Positions 1 through 7,709 of a stretch of 22,664 nucleotides of DNA are shown here, one piece after another (position 1 is the stretch's first letter; the number at the start of each line of letters is the position of its first letter). This DNA comes from an uncultured Lachnospiraceae bacterium (GTDB taxonomy: Bacteria; Bacillota; Clostridia; Lachnospirales; Lachnospiraceae): NCBI GenBank assembly GCA_934438085.1, contig CAKSBC010000024.1, positions 1 to 22,664 on the forward strand. Direction: 5' to 3'. A model generated the notes under the pieces. That model saw only the letters and a list, made by a program, of their open reading frames with translations. It had not been told where the DNA came from and did not search any database. A program made the position numbers and the translations under genes.

Positions 1-32
1 TTTTCTTGAGAAAAAATCTGTTTTATCCACAA

Positions 33-73
33 AAGAAAAAAGACGCGTGAAAAAACTTTCATTTTTTCACACG
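33..73 (-). terminator. Rho-independent terminator of the membrane protein gene
   Basis: On the minus strand a hairpin pairs GTGAAAAAA with TTTTTTCAC (plus 62-70 and 47-55), with a six-base loop that contains the TGA stop codon of the gene ending at 59. It is followed on the minus strand by the U-rich run TCTTTTTTCTTTT. The A/U-rich stem is partly extended by GC pairs at its base. Confidence 0.6.
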
Positions 74-1093
74 CCCAAATTCATCACTATATCCGCAAAT
101 AAGAAACATTGGCTTGATTGCCGTTATTTCATCGTATTCCGTCTGCGAAACGGTCACTGTATTATTTATTGCCTTAAGGTCGTCTTTCATGACAGTATAA
201 GCAGTAGGAATATCAGTTGCTCTTCCTTCTCGTATAATGCGTATCATACGGCTGATCGTTTCAGGGTGAGCATACTGTGCAGGAAGCGGAAAGTCTCCGT
301 CATAATGACTTATGAGTTCGGAAGACGCATCCACGGCCTTCTTAAATTCACGTCCTGCGGCACGAGAGTTATTCCTTGCCGTAGGAAGTACCTGCATACT
401 CATCGCATAAAACATAAACGCGAATCCAAAAAGGATAATGTATACAGCCATGCCTTTTCCCTGGAATACAGAATAGACACCGTAAACACAGGCAACCATA
501 GAAAACACGATTATAACTGCGGCAAAATACTTATATGCCGGTTTAATATTGTCGATGACTCTTTTCTGCTTGGCTGTGCGTGAAAGCTCATCCGGTACAG
601 CCTGATTTGAGGAAAGGAATGCCTTTGCGTTCCTAAGAGCCGATACAGCCTCTTCAGCTTCAGGCGTAAGCTGCTTTAAATATCTTTTCTCTTCACGTGC
701 TCTTTCCTCTGCCAAACGCTTTTCAGCTGCTTCACTGTGCGTAGGTATTTCAGGATAAAGCTCATGAAATTTATTTATAAAGTTGTCAACTTCATGTTCG
801 TATTTGAAATTACACTGCTTTTCACTTCCGTCAGAAAGCAGTACTACAAGATAAGGCATGGAGCCGAAGGCTCCTTTTCCGGAAAAACCATTCTTGGTCA
901 TTGCGATACGCTTATAGATGCGTCGAATATCGCCGTTTGAAACGTAGCATACTCTGTCTAAGAAAAAGGTATTCAGATATATGGCTTTTTTGCCTATACC
1001 GCAGGGACCAATCTTAATACAGGTTTTTTTATCATCTTTTAATATATCATCGGGAAGCTTAATATTTCCCAGCTGCTTAGGAGCAAAAAACAT
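59..1093 (-). CDS. Unrecognised two-helix membrane protein
   Basis: A 344-residue protein whose function I do not recognise. Residues about 35-115 are a beta-rich cytosolic stretch that could be a PH-like fold (inference only). Residues about 118-160 are charged (EAAEKRLAEERAREEKR) and likely helical or coiled coil. Two hydrophobic segments follow at about 187-209 and 214-236, separated by a short QGKG turn, so both ends should face the same side. A roughly 108-residue C-terminal soluble domain ends the protein. The start is supported by AAGGAG (plus 1099-1104) five bases before the ATG. The gene stands alone, reads leftward and ends inside its own terminator hairpin. It has no catalytic motif that I can see and no signal peptide. 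It may be a lineage-specific conserved protein; that would need a homology search. Confidence 0.8.
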   Translation of the reverse strand: MFFAPKQLGNIKLPDDILKDDKKTCIKIGPCGIGKKAIYLNTFFLDRVCYVSNGDIRRIYKRIAMTKNGFSGKGAFGSMPYLVVLLSDGSEKQCNFKYEHEVDNFINKFHELYPEIPTHSEAAEKRLAEERAREEKRYLKQLTPEAEEAVSALRNAKAFLSSNQAVPDELSRTAKQKRVIDNIKPAYKYFAAVIIVFSMVACVYGVYSVFQGKGMAVYIILFGFAFMFYAMSMQVLPTARNNSRAAGREFKKAVDASSELISHYDGDFPLPAQYAHPETISRMIRIIREGRATDIPTAYTVMKDDLKAINNTVTVSQTEYDEITAIKPMFLICGYSDEFGRVKK

Positions 1094-1189
1094 AGATTCT
1101 CCTTAATATTTACTGTGTATTGATTTGATATAAATATTTCAAAAACAAGGAAAATAATTAGTATTACACAGCATATTTTATAGTTTTTT

Positions 1190-1316
1190 ACTGCTTTCGG
1201 AGCACATTATAGTGTTTCTCCCCAAACGGCTGACTGCTAAAAATATCTATTGATAATGCCGTCAATCGGTGCAAAGCGTATTGTACAGGCAGAGGAAATA
1301 CGCGGCCGAAAGCAGT
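1190..1316. ncRNA. Candidate structured RNA closed by an 11-bp inverted repeat
   Basis: The 381-base gap between the two leftward genes contains a perfect 11-bp inverted repeat, ACTGCTTTCGG (1190-1200) and CCGAAAGCAGT (1306-1316). Inside it are a 5-bp stem (1226-1230 with 1258-1262) topped by a 4-bp TATC/GATA hairpin (1244-1255), and a 7-bp stem GCGTATT/AATACGC (1276-1282 with 1297-1303). Together these make a multibranch fold. I do not recognise a known riboswitch or RNA family. The strand is undecided. On the minus strand it would lie in the leader of the membrane protein gene. On the plus strand it would be free-standing. A perfect TATAAT on the minus strand (1206-1211) inside the repeat is an alternative explanation as promoter sequence. 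Confidence 0.4.
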
Positions 1317-1398
1317 GTTTCGTCAATTATTTCATATAATCACGGCAAAAAGCGAGTACTTGTTCAGAATATGCTTAAGCCGGTTAATGGAAACAATT

Positions 1399-1425
1399 CA
1401 GGCGGAGGATATCCTCCTCCGCCTG
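1399..1425 (-). terminator. Terminator-like hairpin downstream of cstA
   Basis: A 10-bp perfect GC-rich stem, CAGGCGGAGG (1399-1408) with CCTCCGCCTG (1416-1425), has a short loop. It lies about 50 bases past the cstA stop. The minus-strand tail AATTGTTT is only moderately U-rich. On the plus strand a run of seven T starts eight bases after the stem (1434-1440), so the hairpin could also act in that direction. No plus-strand gene ends here, so cstA is the likelier client. Confidence 0.5.
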
Positions 1426-1474
1426 TGTAAGGATTTTTTTCTTTGTAGTGTATTGAATTAATTAAATCAAATAC

Positions 1475-2950
1475 TTATGCAGTACGATATTTCTTTGACT
1501 TTGTCATAAACAACATAAGGAATGCAACTGCGCAGATGATACCTACAGGGTAAGCAACTGCTGTGTTGTTCTTGAAGAACGGAATCATACCGAGGCACTC
1601 GCCTGCCATGCAGAAGTATGTTATAGAAACAGCACTCATGAATGTTGCAGGAACTGCACAGATCCAGAAGTTCTTCTTCTCCATAGCAAGGTACATAGCA
1701 CCTGTCCAGAGAACGAGCATTGCAAGTGTCTGGTTAGACCATGAGAAGTATCTCCATACTACCTGATAGCTGAGGAATCCGAGTGTGTTGCCGAATCCGA
1801 GGATAGCACCTACTCCGAGTACAGGGATGCAGAGCTTAAGTCGGCCTGCCATTGACTCCTGTTCAATTCCGAGCCAGTCAGAAAGAGTAAGTCTTGCAGA
1901 ACGGAATGCTGTATCACCTGATGTGATAGGGCAAATAACAACACCGATCATAGCGAGGATAACGCCGACATTACCCATTGTCTTAAGAGAAACGTCGTAG
2001 ATAGCTGCTGACTGACCTGCTGCAAGAGCCTCGCTGAGGCCTGTGTTAAGTCCGTCTGTTACTGCATAGAGTGAGCAGCCTGCTGCAGCCCAGATAAGAG
2101 CGATGATACCCTCTGCAACCATGGCTCCGTAGAATACGAAGTGTCCCTGCTTCTCAGAAGCGAGGCAGCGAGCCATAAGAGGTGACTGTGTTGAATGGAA
2201 ACCTGAAACGGCACCACATGCAACTGTGATGAACATGAAGCTCCAGATAGGCTTTCCGTCAGGATGCATATTTCTGAAGTTTGACCAAATCTCAGGGATT
2301 ACGTAATCAGGGTTTGTAAATATACCGAAGATAACGCCGATAGCCATGAGGATAAGGCAGATACCGAATACAGGGTAGATCTTACCTATGATCTTATCGA
2401 TCGAAAGGAAGGTCGCGATGAAATAGTAAATAAGTATTATAGTAAGCCATACAGTTGTTGAAGCAAGTGCTCCGCTTATTCCCTTAGCTGTAAGAAGAGT
2501 AACGATAAGACCTGCAGGTCCTACTGCGAAAACAGTACCAACCATGATAAGAAGGATTACTGCGAAAACTCGCATGATATTCTTCATTACAGGTCCGAGA
2601 TATTTACCTGTAACCTCTGCAATTGAAGCACCGTTATTTCTCTCAGAAAGCATACCTGAGAAATAATCGTGTACGGCACCTGCGAAGATGGTTCCGAATG
2701 TGATCCAAAGGAAAACAACAGGTCCCCATAATGCTCCCTGAAGTGCTCCGAAGATCGGGCCGAGACCGGCAATGTTAAGAAGCTGAACAAGGAACAGCTT
2801 CCACTGCGGCATTACGACGAAGTCCACGCCATCATTTATGGCAATGGCCGGTGTCTCTCTGTCGTCAGGGCCAAACGTATCACTGACGATCTTTCCATAG
2901 GTGAAATAACCTACGATAAGAATCGCAAGACAGATTAAAAAGCTAATCAT
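1475..2950 (-). CDS. cstA: CstA-family carbon starvation protein / peptide or pyruvate transporter
   Basis: A 491-residue, almost wholly hydrophobic integral membrane protein of the CstA family. Family members import peptides or pyruvate on nutrient limitation; the substrate here is unknown. Family signatures visible include NIAGLGPIFGALQGALWGP (residues 59-77), a GTIFAGAVHDYFSGMLSERN stretch (86-105), HSTQSPLMARCL in the middle, and SGDTAFRSARL further on. Well over ten transmembrane helices are evident. It is much shorter than E. coli CstA (about 700 residues) and resembles the compact Firmicute/Bacteroidetes form; it ends cleanly at a terminator-like hairpin, so truncation is unlikely. The start has a strong AGGAGGT site (plus 2957-2963) seven bases upstream. 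A promoter is proposed at 3006-3034. It is divergent from the aromatic operon and has no linked BtsS/BtsR-type regulator here. Confidence 0.9.
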   Translation of the reverse strand: MISFLICLAILIVGYFTYGKIVSDTFGPDDRETPAIAINDGVDFVVMPQWKLFLVQLLNIAGLGPIFGALQGALWGPVVFLWITFGTIFAGAVHDYFSGMLSERNNGASIAEVTGKYLGPVMKNIMRVFAVILLIMVGTVFAVGPAGLIVTLLTAKGISGALASTTVWLTIILIYYFIATFLSIDKIIGKIYPVFGICLILMAIGVIFGIFTNPDYVIPEIWSNFRNMHPDGKPIWSFMFITVACGAVSGFHSTQSPLMARCLASEKQGHFVFYGAMVAEGIIALIWAAAGCSLYAVTDGLNTGLSEALAAGQSAAIYDVSLKTMGNVGVILAMIGVVICPITSGDTAFRSARLTLSDWLGIEQESMAGRLKLCIPVLGVGAILGFGNTLGFLSYQVVWRYFSWSNQTLAMLVLWTGAMYLAMEKKNFWICAVPATFMSAVSITYFCMAGECLGMIPFFKNNTAVAYPVGIICAVAFLMLFMTKSKKYRTA

Positions 2951-3005
2951 AACTACTACCTCCTAAATGATCTCTGCCTGCAAGAAAATAAATTCCTCAC
3001 TGTCC

Positions 3006-3034
3006 GTTATAAGACTTTCGTAAGAAAAATGCAA
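3006..3034 (-). promoter_or_regulatory. Probable sigma-A promoter of cstA
   Basis: On the minus strand, TTGCAT (plus 3029-3034) and TATAAC (plus 3006-3011) are separated by 17 bases. The -10 matches consensus at five of six positions and the -35 at three of six. Transcription would start near 2999, giving a leader of about 50 bases. The rest of the divergent gap (3035-3215) shows nothing further that I can support. Confidence 0.5.
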
Positions 3035-3215
3035 TGATTTTGGTTAAATTTAATATATTAAGGTAACCGATTGATGTAATAAATCATGTAAATATAACAT
3101 TAAAATAAGTCGTTTAATCGAATATACCGATGCATTTTGCGAAAGCAATAGATATGTACCTATGAAAATGCTTATCATTGGAATGTGTTTCATATGAGAC
3201 AAGTTATGATAGTGC

Positions 3216-3244
3216 TTGACAACAGGCAAAAATAGTAATATCAT
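3216..3244 (+). promoter_or_regulatory. Sigma-A promoter of the aromatic amino acid operon
   Basis: A perfect -35 TTGACA (3216-3221), a 17-base spacer and a -10 TATCAT (3239-3244, five of six) predict a start near 3251. That is 34 bases before the leader peptide ATG and about 265 bases before aroF, leaving room for an attenuator. No comparably good promoter was found closer to aroF. Confidence 0.75.
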
Positions 3245-3284
3245 CGCTTTAAATCGCTAAAGAAACAAGGAATTATATACGATA

Positions 3285-3350
3285 ATGAAGAACATTAACA
3301 GCGCAGCTGCATACTTTTTTTACTACTATTACTTTTATATGGAAAAGTAA
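3285..3350 (+). CDS. Aromatic leader peptide (attenuator control peptide)
   Basis: A 21-codon ORF, too short for ordinary gene calling, starts at ATG 3285 and stops at TAA 3348-3350. After MKNINSAAA it encodes nine consecutive aromatic residues, YFFYYYYFY (six Tyr, three Phe; codons 10-18), then MEK. A Shine-Dalgarno-like AAGGAA (3267-3272) lies 12 bases upstream. It sits between a near-consensus promoter and a terminator hairpin, in front of the genes that make Phe and Tyr. That is the arrangement of classical leader peptides such as those of pheA, trp and his operons, in which ribosome stalling at control codons decides between terminator and antiterminator. A short stem AACAGC (3297-3302) with GCTGTT (3353-3358) brackets the aromatic codons. 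The role is inferred by analogy, but the codon run is seen directly and is very unlikely by chance. Confidence 0.85.
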   Translation: MKNINSAAAYFFYYYYFYMEK

Positions 3351-3405
3351 TAGCTGTTTAAGGTGCATGCAAAGCCGTTTGTAATTATACCCATATATTA
3401 TCGTG

Positions 3406-3438
3406 GAGCTGCACATAAGGTGCGGCTCTTATTTATTT
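3406..3438 (+). terminator. Attenuator terminator upstream of aroF
   Basis: A 9-bp stem (3406-3414 with 3420-3428, one G-U pair) with loop ATAAG is followed by the U-rich TTATTTATTT. It lies between the leader peptide stop and aroF. Possible competing pairings are GTGCA (3363-3367) with TGCAC (3410-3414), and AGCCG (3373-3377) with CGGCT (3423-3427). Each would break one arm of the terminator. The competing pairings are short, so the antiterminator is less certain than the terminator. No T-box core (AGGGTGGNACCGCG) is present. Confidence 0.75.
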
Positions 3439-3515
3439 ACGGGACTTGATTATTGATCTGAATATTAATATATAATAATGATATGAGCCGGCATGAGCCG
3501 GCAAAGGAGGATGAA

Positions 3516-4517
3516 ATGATAGCAGTACTTAAGCCGAATACAACTATAGAGCAGAGAAGTCATCTTATTGACTGGCTCAAGGGACAGAATGTCGATGTGC
3601 ATATTTCCGAGGGCAAGGAATATACGGTACTCGGTCTTGTCGGCAATACGAGCAATATAGATGTTGAACTTCTTCAGAGCCTAAGCATCGTTAGTTCTGT
3701 CAAGATCATTTCAGAGCCTTTTAAAAAGGCTAACAGAAAATTTCATCCGGAAAACACGGTTATTAATGTAGGAGACGTTAAAATAGGAGACGGAAGCTGT
3801 GTGATGATAGCAGGGCCAAGCTCTGTGGAAAATGAAGAGCAGATCATAGATATCGCCAAAAAGGTCAAGGCTGCCGGAGCAAAGATATTAAGAGGCAGTG
3901 CTTTCAAACAGAGCGGCTCACCTTATGAATTTCAGGGTCTTAAGGCTGACGGCATTGACATGCTTATTGAGGCAAAAAAGGAGACAGGACTCCCTATTAT
4001 TTCCGAAATAATGAGCATTAACGATCTTGCGGTTTTTGAGAATGTTGACATTATCCAGGTAGGTGCAAGAAACATGCAGAATACAGAGCTCTTAAAGGAG
4101 CTTGGAAGAATAAGAAAGCCGGTTCTTATTAAGAGAGGACTTGCAAATAATATCAAAGAACTGCTTATGAGTGCTGAGCATGTTATGGCCGGCGGCAATG
4201 AAAAGGTCATTCTCTGCGAAAGAGGAATCAGAACCTTTGAGACCTACACAAAGAATACTCTCGATCTTTCGGCAGTACCTGTGCTTCATGAGCTTTCACA
4301 TCTGCCGGTAATAGTTGATCCGAGCAGAAGCACAGGATATTCCAAATATGTTGAACCGATGTCATTGGCAGCGGCTGCCTGCGGAACAGACGGACTGATG
4401 ATAGAGGTACATGAGGATCCTATGAATGCATTAAGCGACGGAGCTTCATCAATAAATCCGGAGCAGTTTGCAGGAATTTCAGATAAGGTAAGAATGATCC
4501 GTGAGGTGATAAAATAA
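3516..4517 (+). CDS. aroF: DAHP synthase, type I-beta with N-terminal regulatory domain (atypical metal site)
   Basis: First enzyme of the shikimate pathway, condensing PEP and erythrose-4-phosphate (EC 2.5.1.54). Residues 1-70 form the ferredoxin-like regulatory domain known from Thermotoga maritima DAHPS, where Phe/Tyr inhibit; residues about 80-333 are the barrel. Conserved features are LRG (125-127), QVGARNMQN (181-189), IKRG (205-208), CERGIRTFE (234-242), E297 and ALSDG with D308. Unusually, the metal-ligand Cys of AGPCS is Ser102, the metal-ligand His of DPSH is Arg271, and the KPRTSP motif reads KQSGSP (131-136). I start at ATG 3516 because AAAGGAGG (3503-3510) precedes it by five bases; an in-frame ATG at 3483 has no such site and lies in a tandem repeat of ATGAGCCGGC. 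The stop overlaps tyrA by one base (TAATG). Family membership is firm; catalysis with this site is not. Confidence 0.9.
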   Translation: MIAVLKPNTTIEQRSHLIDWLKGQNVDVHISEGKEYTVLGLVGNTSNIDVELLQSLSIVSSVKIISEPFKKANRKFHPENTVINVGDVKIGDGSCVMIAGPSSVENEEQIIDIAKKVKAAGAKILRGSAFKQSGSPYEFQGLKADGIDMLIEAKKETGLPIISEIMSINDLAVFENVDIIQVGARNMQNTELLKELGRIRKPVLIKRGLANNIKELLMSAEHVMAGGNEKVILCERGIRTFETYTKNTLDLSAVPVLHELSHLPVIVDPSRSTGYSKYVEPMSLAAAACGTDGLMIEVHEDPMNALSDGASSINPEQFAGISDKVRMIREVIK

Positions 4518-5347
4518 TGACACTCGGAGTAGTCGGACTCGGACTTATAGGCGGGTCATTTACAAAGGCATACAAGGAGGCGGGGCACCGAGTTTTCGGC
4601 TTTGATACCGACAAGACGATACTCGGCTTTACTATCCTTGAAGGAGCAGTTGATGAAGAGCTGACACGCGACAATATGAAGGAATGTGATCTTTTGCTCA
4701 TTACTACATATATCAATGCAGCCGCAGAATGGTTTAAGGAGAATGCGCCTTACATAGATAAGCACACAGTTGTTATAGATTGCCTCGGCGTTAAGAAAAA
4801 CATATGTGAGCTGGGATTCAAGCTTGCAAAGCAGTATGGCTTTACCTATGTCGGCGGACACCCTATGGCAGGAACACAGTATGCCGGCTTTAAGCATTCA
4901 AGAGCAAATATGTTTAAGGGAGCGCCTATGGTGCTGGTACCTCCGGTATATGACGATATGCAGTTCCTTGACAATATTAAACAGCTGCTTGCACCTGCAG
5001 GATTTGGAAAGCTCTCTGTAACTACTGCCGAAGAGCATGACAGGATGATAGGCTTTACATCTCAGATGGCGCATATAGTTTCAAATGCCTATATCAAGAG
5101 TCCTACAGCAGGAAGCCACAAGGGCTTTTCAGCAGGAAGCTACAAGGATCTTACAAGAGTAGCAAGGCTCAATCCTAAAATGTGGGCAGAGCTGTTTATG
5201 GATAATCGTGAAAATGTCATTAAAGAAATCGACTGGATGCTTGGTTTCCTTCAGGAATACAGAGATGCAATAACAGACGATGATGAAGAAAGACTTGTTC
5301 GCATTCTTGACGAGGGCAGCCAGAAAAAAATTGCATTGGACGGCTGA
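4517..5347 (+). CDS. tyrA: Prephenate dehydrogenase
   Basis: NAD(P)-dependent oxidative decarboxylation of prephenate to 4-hydroxyphenylpyruvate, the committed step to tyrosine. The 276-residue protein has a Rossmann fold with GLGLIGGS (7-14) and an acidic residue at the end of beta-2 (FGFDTD, 28-32). The catalytic-histidine motif GGHPMAG has H115, and the helical C-terminal dimerisation domain contains VSNAYIKS. There is no C-terminal ACT domain and no fused chorismate mutase, so this is the short monofunctional form and any Tyr feedback would need another site. It starts on the last base of the aroF stop codon, which implies translational coupling. It takes the Tyr branch while pheA, five genes on, takes the Phe branch and supplies the chorismate mutase. 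Confidence 0.93.
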   Translation: MTLGVVGLGLIGGSFTKAYKEAGHRVFGFDTDKTILGFTILEGAVDEELTRDNMKECDLLLITTYINAAAEWFKENAPYIDKHTVVIDCLGVKKNICELGFKLAKQYGFTYVGGHPMAGTQYAGFKHSRANMFKGAPMVLVPPVYDDMQFLDNIKQLLAPAGFGKLSVTTAEEHDRMIGFTSQMAHIVSNAYIKSPTAGSHKGFSAGSYKDLTRVARLNPKMWAELFMDNRENVIKEIDWMLGFLQEYRDAITDDDEERLVRILDEGSQKKIALDG

Positions 5348-5368
5348 AGGTAATATGAGGTGAACAGA

Positions 5369-6436
5369 ATGAAGATTATTGATGTCAATACAAAAAGCCC
5401 ATATAAGGTTCTTTGCGGTGAGGAGCTCATAGAAAAAAGCGGAATTCTCATAAAGGAACATGCCGGTCTTAATAAAAAAGCTGAAACCGCAGCATTGATA
5501 ACGGATGACACGGTTGACAGATATTTTGCCGATGAGATCTTTGACAGTCTTAAGGCTGCCGGATTCAGAACGGTGAAATATGTTCTTCCTAACGGAGAAG
5601 CATCTAAAAATGCTTCTAACTATATCAAGATACTCGAATTTTTAGCTGAAAAGCAGGTTACAAGGACTGATTTTATTGTTGCTGTGGGAGGCGGAGTGGT
5701 TGGCGATATGTCAGGCTTTGCAGCTGCAACATTTTTAAGAGGTATCGGCTTTATACAGATACCTACAACATTGCTTGCCTGTGTGGATTCCTCGGTCGGG
5801 GGAAAGACAGGAATGGATCTTAAGGCAGGAAAAAACCTTGCAGGAGCCTTTCACCAGCCCAAGCTCGTAATATGTGATTATGATGTACTTGATACGCTGC
5901 CGCCTGAGATATTTAAAGACGGCTGTGCAGAGGTCATAAAGTACGGCATACTTGGCGACAGCAGACTTTTTGAACATCTAAGCGATAAGGGTGTGGATTT
6001 TGACAGGGGATATGTCATTCCGAGATGCATTGAAATGAAGCGAGACGTAGTTGTCGAGGATGAATTTGATAACGGTCAGCGACAGCTTTTGAATTTAGGA
6101 CATACACTTGCACATGCAGCGGAAATGCGCAGTAATTACAGACTCTCACACGGAAGAGCAGTTGCCATAGGCATGGCGGTATTTGCCAAGGCTGCGGCAG
6201 CAGAAGGCCTCTGCTCTGAAGATTGTGCTGATACTATCAGAAAGACTATAGAAAAATTCGGACTTCCTTCACATTGCCGCTACAGTGCGGACGAGCTTTA
6301 TGATGTCATGAAGAAGGACAAAAAGAGAAAGGGCAGCAGCATTTCGATAATCCTTCCTGAATATATAGGAAAATGCATCATCAGACGCATGGAGCTTTCG
6401 GAGCTTAAAAGCTTCATTGAAAAGGGACTCGAATAA
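5369..6436 (+). CDS. aroB: 3-dehydroquinate synthase
   Basis: Converts DAHP to 3-dehydroquinate (EC 4.2.3.4) using NAD+ and a divalent metal. A GGGVVGDMSGFAAATFLRG block is followed by IPTTLLACVDSSVGGKTGMD, then the metal and catalytic motifs AEVIKYG, LNLGHTLAHAAE and SHGRAVAIGM. Length is 355 residues, normal for the family. I choose ATG 5369, preceded by TGAGGTGA six bases upstream. An in-frame GTG at 5360 would add three residues and has only a weak GAAGG site. It lies 21 bases after tyrA, in the order aroF-tyrA-aroB-aroA-aroC, and catalyses step two of the pathway encoded here. Confidence 0.95.
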   Translation: MKIIDVNTKSPYKVLCGEELIEKSGILIKEHAGLNKKAETAALITDDTVDRYFADEIFDSLKAAGFRTVKYVLPNGEASKNASNYIKILEFLAEKQVTRTDFIVAVGGGVVGDMSGFAAATFLRGIGFIQIPTTLLACVDSSVGGKTGMDLKAGKNLAGAFHQPKLVICDYDVLDTLPPEIFKDGCAEVIKYGILGDSRLFEHLSDKGVDFDRGYVIPRCIEMKRDVVVEDEFDNGQRQLLNLGHTLAHAAEMRSNYRLSHGRAVAIGMAVFAKAAAAEGLCSEDCADTIRKTIEKFGLPSHCRYSADELYDVMKKDKKRKGSSISIILPEYIGKCIIRRMELSELKSFIEKGLE

Positions 6437-6485
6437 GCAGGATGTAAACTAAAAATAAATCAACATGCAAGGAGTCATTAAACGC

Positions 6486-7709
6486 ATGAAAGCAATAATA
6501 ACATCGGCGAAGCTTTACGGAGATATAAAGGCCATAGCTTCAAAATCACAGGCTCACAGAATGCTTATATGTGCAGCCTTATCAGACAGACCGACAAAAA
6601 TCATATGTAAAGAGCGTTCACTTGATATAGATGCGACAGCGGAATGCTTAAAAGCAATCGGCTGCGGCATTGTTTATGATGAAAATGAAGGCAGTTTTTT
6701 TGTGACTCCGGCAGAAGAAATGAATAAGCAGGCAGTGATAGACTGTGGTGAAAGCGGATCCACATTAAGGTTTTTGCTGCCGGTGGTATGCGCGCTCGGG
6801 ATCGAATGCACTATAGTCATGCACGGAAGATTGCCGGAGAGACCGTTATCACCGCTTTGGGAAGAGCTTGAGGCGCACGGCAGCATTTTAAAACGTAATC
6901 CTGATAAGACTATAAGTACCTCCGGAAAGTTGAAGGGCGGATGCTTTACACTTGCGGCTGATATATCTTCTCAGTTTATAAGCGGCATGCTGTTTGCAAT
7001 GCCTCTAATTGAAGAAAAATCGGAGCTAAGGCTTACCGGAAAGGTTGAGTCAAAAAATTATATACTGATGACAATGGATGCGCAGCGTATGTTCGGTGTG
7101 AATTCAAACTGGGAGGAAGACAGACTGACAGTTCCTTTTAATACGGCTTACAGATCACCGGGAGAGGCAAATGTTGAAGGCGACTGGTCAAACGGAGCCT
7201 TCTGGCTTAGTGCGGCAAAGCTGACAGGCGGAGAGGTTAAATGCAGCGGACTTGATCTTAATTCAAGACAGGGAGATAAAGCTGCGGCAGAGCTTATAGA
7301 TGAGATATATAATGAAAATGCCGTGGTAGATGCAAAGGATGTGCCTGACCTTGTGCCTGTGCTTTCTGTAGTTGCTGCAGTTTCACCGGGAGTGACACGC
7401 TTTATACACGCTGAAAGGCTCAGAATAAAGGAAAGTGACAGAATAAAGACTACTATAGCAATGCTTGAAAATCTCGGGGCAAAATGCGAGGAAACCGAGG
7501 ACGGAATAATTGTCACCGGTATCAGAGAGCTTACGGGAGGCATAGTAGACAGCTGCAACGATCATCGTATAGCGATGAGTGCCGCAATTGCCGCAATAGT
7601 CTGCTCCGGAAATGTCGAGATCAACGGAGCCGAGGCTGTCAGAAAATCTTATCCGGATTTCTGGAAGGATTATCAGAGACTTGGCGGTACAGTAACATTA
7701 ACCGACTGA
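6486..7709 (+). CDS. aroA: 3-phosphoshikimate 1-carboxyvinyltransferase (EPSP synthase)
   Basis: Transfers the enolpyruvyl group of PEP to shikimate-3-phosphate (EC 2.5.1.19). Visible family motifs are the N-terminal SKSQAHRML with K20 and R25, DCGESGSTLRFLLP, the RPLSPL loop, SSQFISGML, DVPDLVPVL with the catalytic Asp, RLRIKESDRI and NDHRIAMSAAIAA. The 407-residue length from ATG 6486 is slightly below the usual 420-430. This start has AAGGAG (6469-6474) 11 bases upstream; an in-frame ATG at 6465 overlaps that site and is less likely. The ESGS spelling of the usual NSGT motif, together with SNGAFW, marks a divergent subgroup; whether it alters glyphosate sensitivity cannot be told from the sequence alone. 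It sits 49 bases after aroB. Confidence 0.93.
   Translation: MKAIITSAKLYGDIKAIASKSQAHRMLICAALSDRPTKIICKERSLDIDATAECLKAIGCGIVYDENEGSFFVTPAEEMNKQAVIDCGESGSTLRFLLPVVCALGIECTIVMHGRLPERPLSPLWEELEAHGSILKRNPDKTISTSGKLKGGCFTLAADISSQFISGMLFAMPLIEEKSELRLTGKVESKNYILMTMDAQRMFGVNSNWEEDRLTVPFNTAYRSPGEANVEGDWSNGAFWLSAAKLTGGEVKCSGLDLNSRQGDKAAAELIDEIYNENAVVDAKDVPDLVPVLSVVAAVSPGVTRFIHAERLRIKESDRIKTTIAMLENLGAKCEETEDGIIVTGIRELTGGIVDSCNDHRIAMSAAIAAIVCSGNVEINGAEAVRKSYPDFWKDYQRLGGTVTLTD

Noticed and set aside
47..583. 178-aa plus-strand ORF opposite the membrane protein gene
   Set aside because: It is a shadow of the minus-strand gene, without a ribosome site or domain signal, and its sequence is of random composition.
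3050..3244. 64-aa minus-strand ORF in the cstA-aro divergent gap
   Set aside because: It overlaps the aromatic operon promoter, has no ribosome site and resembles no protein family.
3483..3515. Upstream ATG giving aroF an 11-residue extension
   Set aside because: No ribosome site precedes it, the added residues come from a tandem 10-base repeat, and AAAGGAGG lies ideally before ATG 3516, where family homology begins.
3251..3515. T-box or TRAP-type control of the aro operon
   Set aside because: No T-box AGGGTGGNACCGCG core and no series of NAG triplets; the leader peptide explains the region better.
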